Position numbers and translations under genes: made by a program
Notes under the pieces: model-generated
Database searches by the model: none
Seen by the model: only the letters and a program-made list of their open reading frames with translations
What the model was told of the DNA's origin: nothing
In this document: positions 5,491 to 5,619 of the stretch, piece after piece
Layout: each line of letters opens with the position of its first letter
Position numbering within the stretch: position 1 is the first letter of the stretch
Origin: an uncultured Acetatifactor sp.
Lineage (GTDB): Bacteria; Bacillota; Clostridia; Lachnospirales; Lachnospiraceae
Length of the DNA stretch: 5,619 nt
Assembly: GCA_910578995.1 (NCBI GenBank)
Contig: CAJTSY010000187.1
Location: 1-5,619 of the forward strand
Direction: 5' to 3'

Positions 5491-5619
5491 AATAAGGTCA
5501 GCAATAAGCCGTCTGTCCGCTGAAAGATTTGCAGAGGTTTGTTGTTTTTTAAATCATTTCCATAGTCTGTACTGTCCTTTCTTTTGATTATGGGAAAAGA
5601 ATAGCTGATGTTTTCAATT
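5491..5619 (-). promoter_or_regulatory. AT-rich upstream region of the lipoprotein fragment
   Basis: No complete gene lies here. Read on the - strand it contains a possible promoter, TTGAAA (5612-5617) and CATAAT (5587-5592) with a long 19-base spacer, then AAAGGA (5575-5580) as a possible ribosome binding site 11 bases before an ATG at 5561-5563. That ATG reads only four codons before TAA; removing one T from the TTT at 5551-5553 would join the next ATG (5555-5557) to the lipoprotein frame through KKQQ...ADRR. The promoter is weak evidence only. It suggests that the fragment is the true 5' end of a lantibiotic-immunity gene. Confidence 0.35.

Noticed and set aside
1..5619. Window ends as inverted repeats of a transposon
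   Set aside because: I compared the left 60 bases with the reverse complement of the right 60 and saw no consistent match. There are also no transposase or integrase motifs.

Overview
The window looks like chromosomal or element-borne DNA of a low-to-mid GC Firmicute, most probably a gut Lachnospiraceae-type Clostridium. The reasons are strong AGGAGG-type ribosome binding sites, tightly coupled genes, a DtxR-type palindrome of clostridial style, and a NisI/SpaI-like lantibiotic immunity lipoprotein fragment. The taxonomic call is an inference from style and protein resemblance, not from a search.

Bases 1-197 are a non-coding, AT-rich control region. It holds a near-consensus promoter (TTGACA-N18-TATACT), two copies of the palindrome GTTAG-N6-CTAAC (107-122 and 153-168), and an intrinsic-terminator-shaped hairpin with a seven-T run (111-143) that shares bases with the first palindrome. 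Bases 198 to about 5325 are one tight operon on the + strand. Its genes are a small heavy-metal-associated (HMA, CxxC) protein, a ZIP-family metal transporter, a short protein consisting only of the metal-binding/dimerisation domain of a DtxR/MntR-family repressor, a CydD-like ABC transporter half, a CydC-like ABC transporter half, and a YgbA ('nitrous oxide-stimulated promoter') family protein. Gaps are 4 to 6 bases, or genes overlap by one to four bases.

The cluster reads as a metal (probably iron) homeostasis and redox/nitrosative-stress operon under a DtxR-family regulator: HMA and ZIP proteins for binding and moving metal, a CydDC-like heterodimeric exporter for a thiol or related small molecule, and a Cys-rich protein whose enterobacterial relative belongs to the NO-responsive NsrR regulon. 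The joint physiological role is inferred.

Several parts are damaged or rearranged. The DtxR protein has no winged-helix DNA-binding domain. The CydD-like gene needs three reading frames to give one ABC protein, so it carries at least two frameshifts; one lies at or near a 15-bp tandem repeat in the linker before Walker A, and the other is a one-base loss just after Walker A. At about 5326 the YgbA gene runs into the antisense strand of a truncated lantibiotic-immunity lipoprotein gene, which marks a DNA rearrangement junction. Bases 5491-5619 are the AT-rich upstream region of that lipoprotein fragment.
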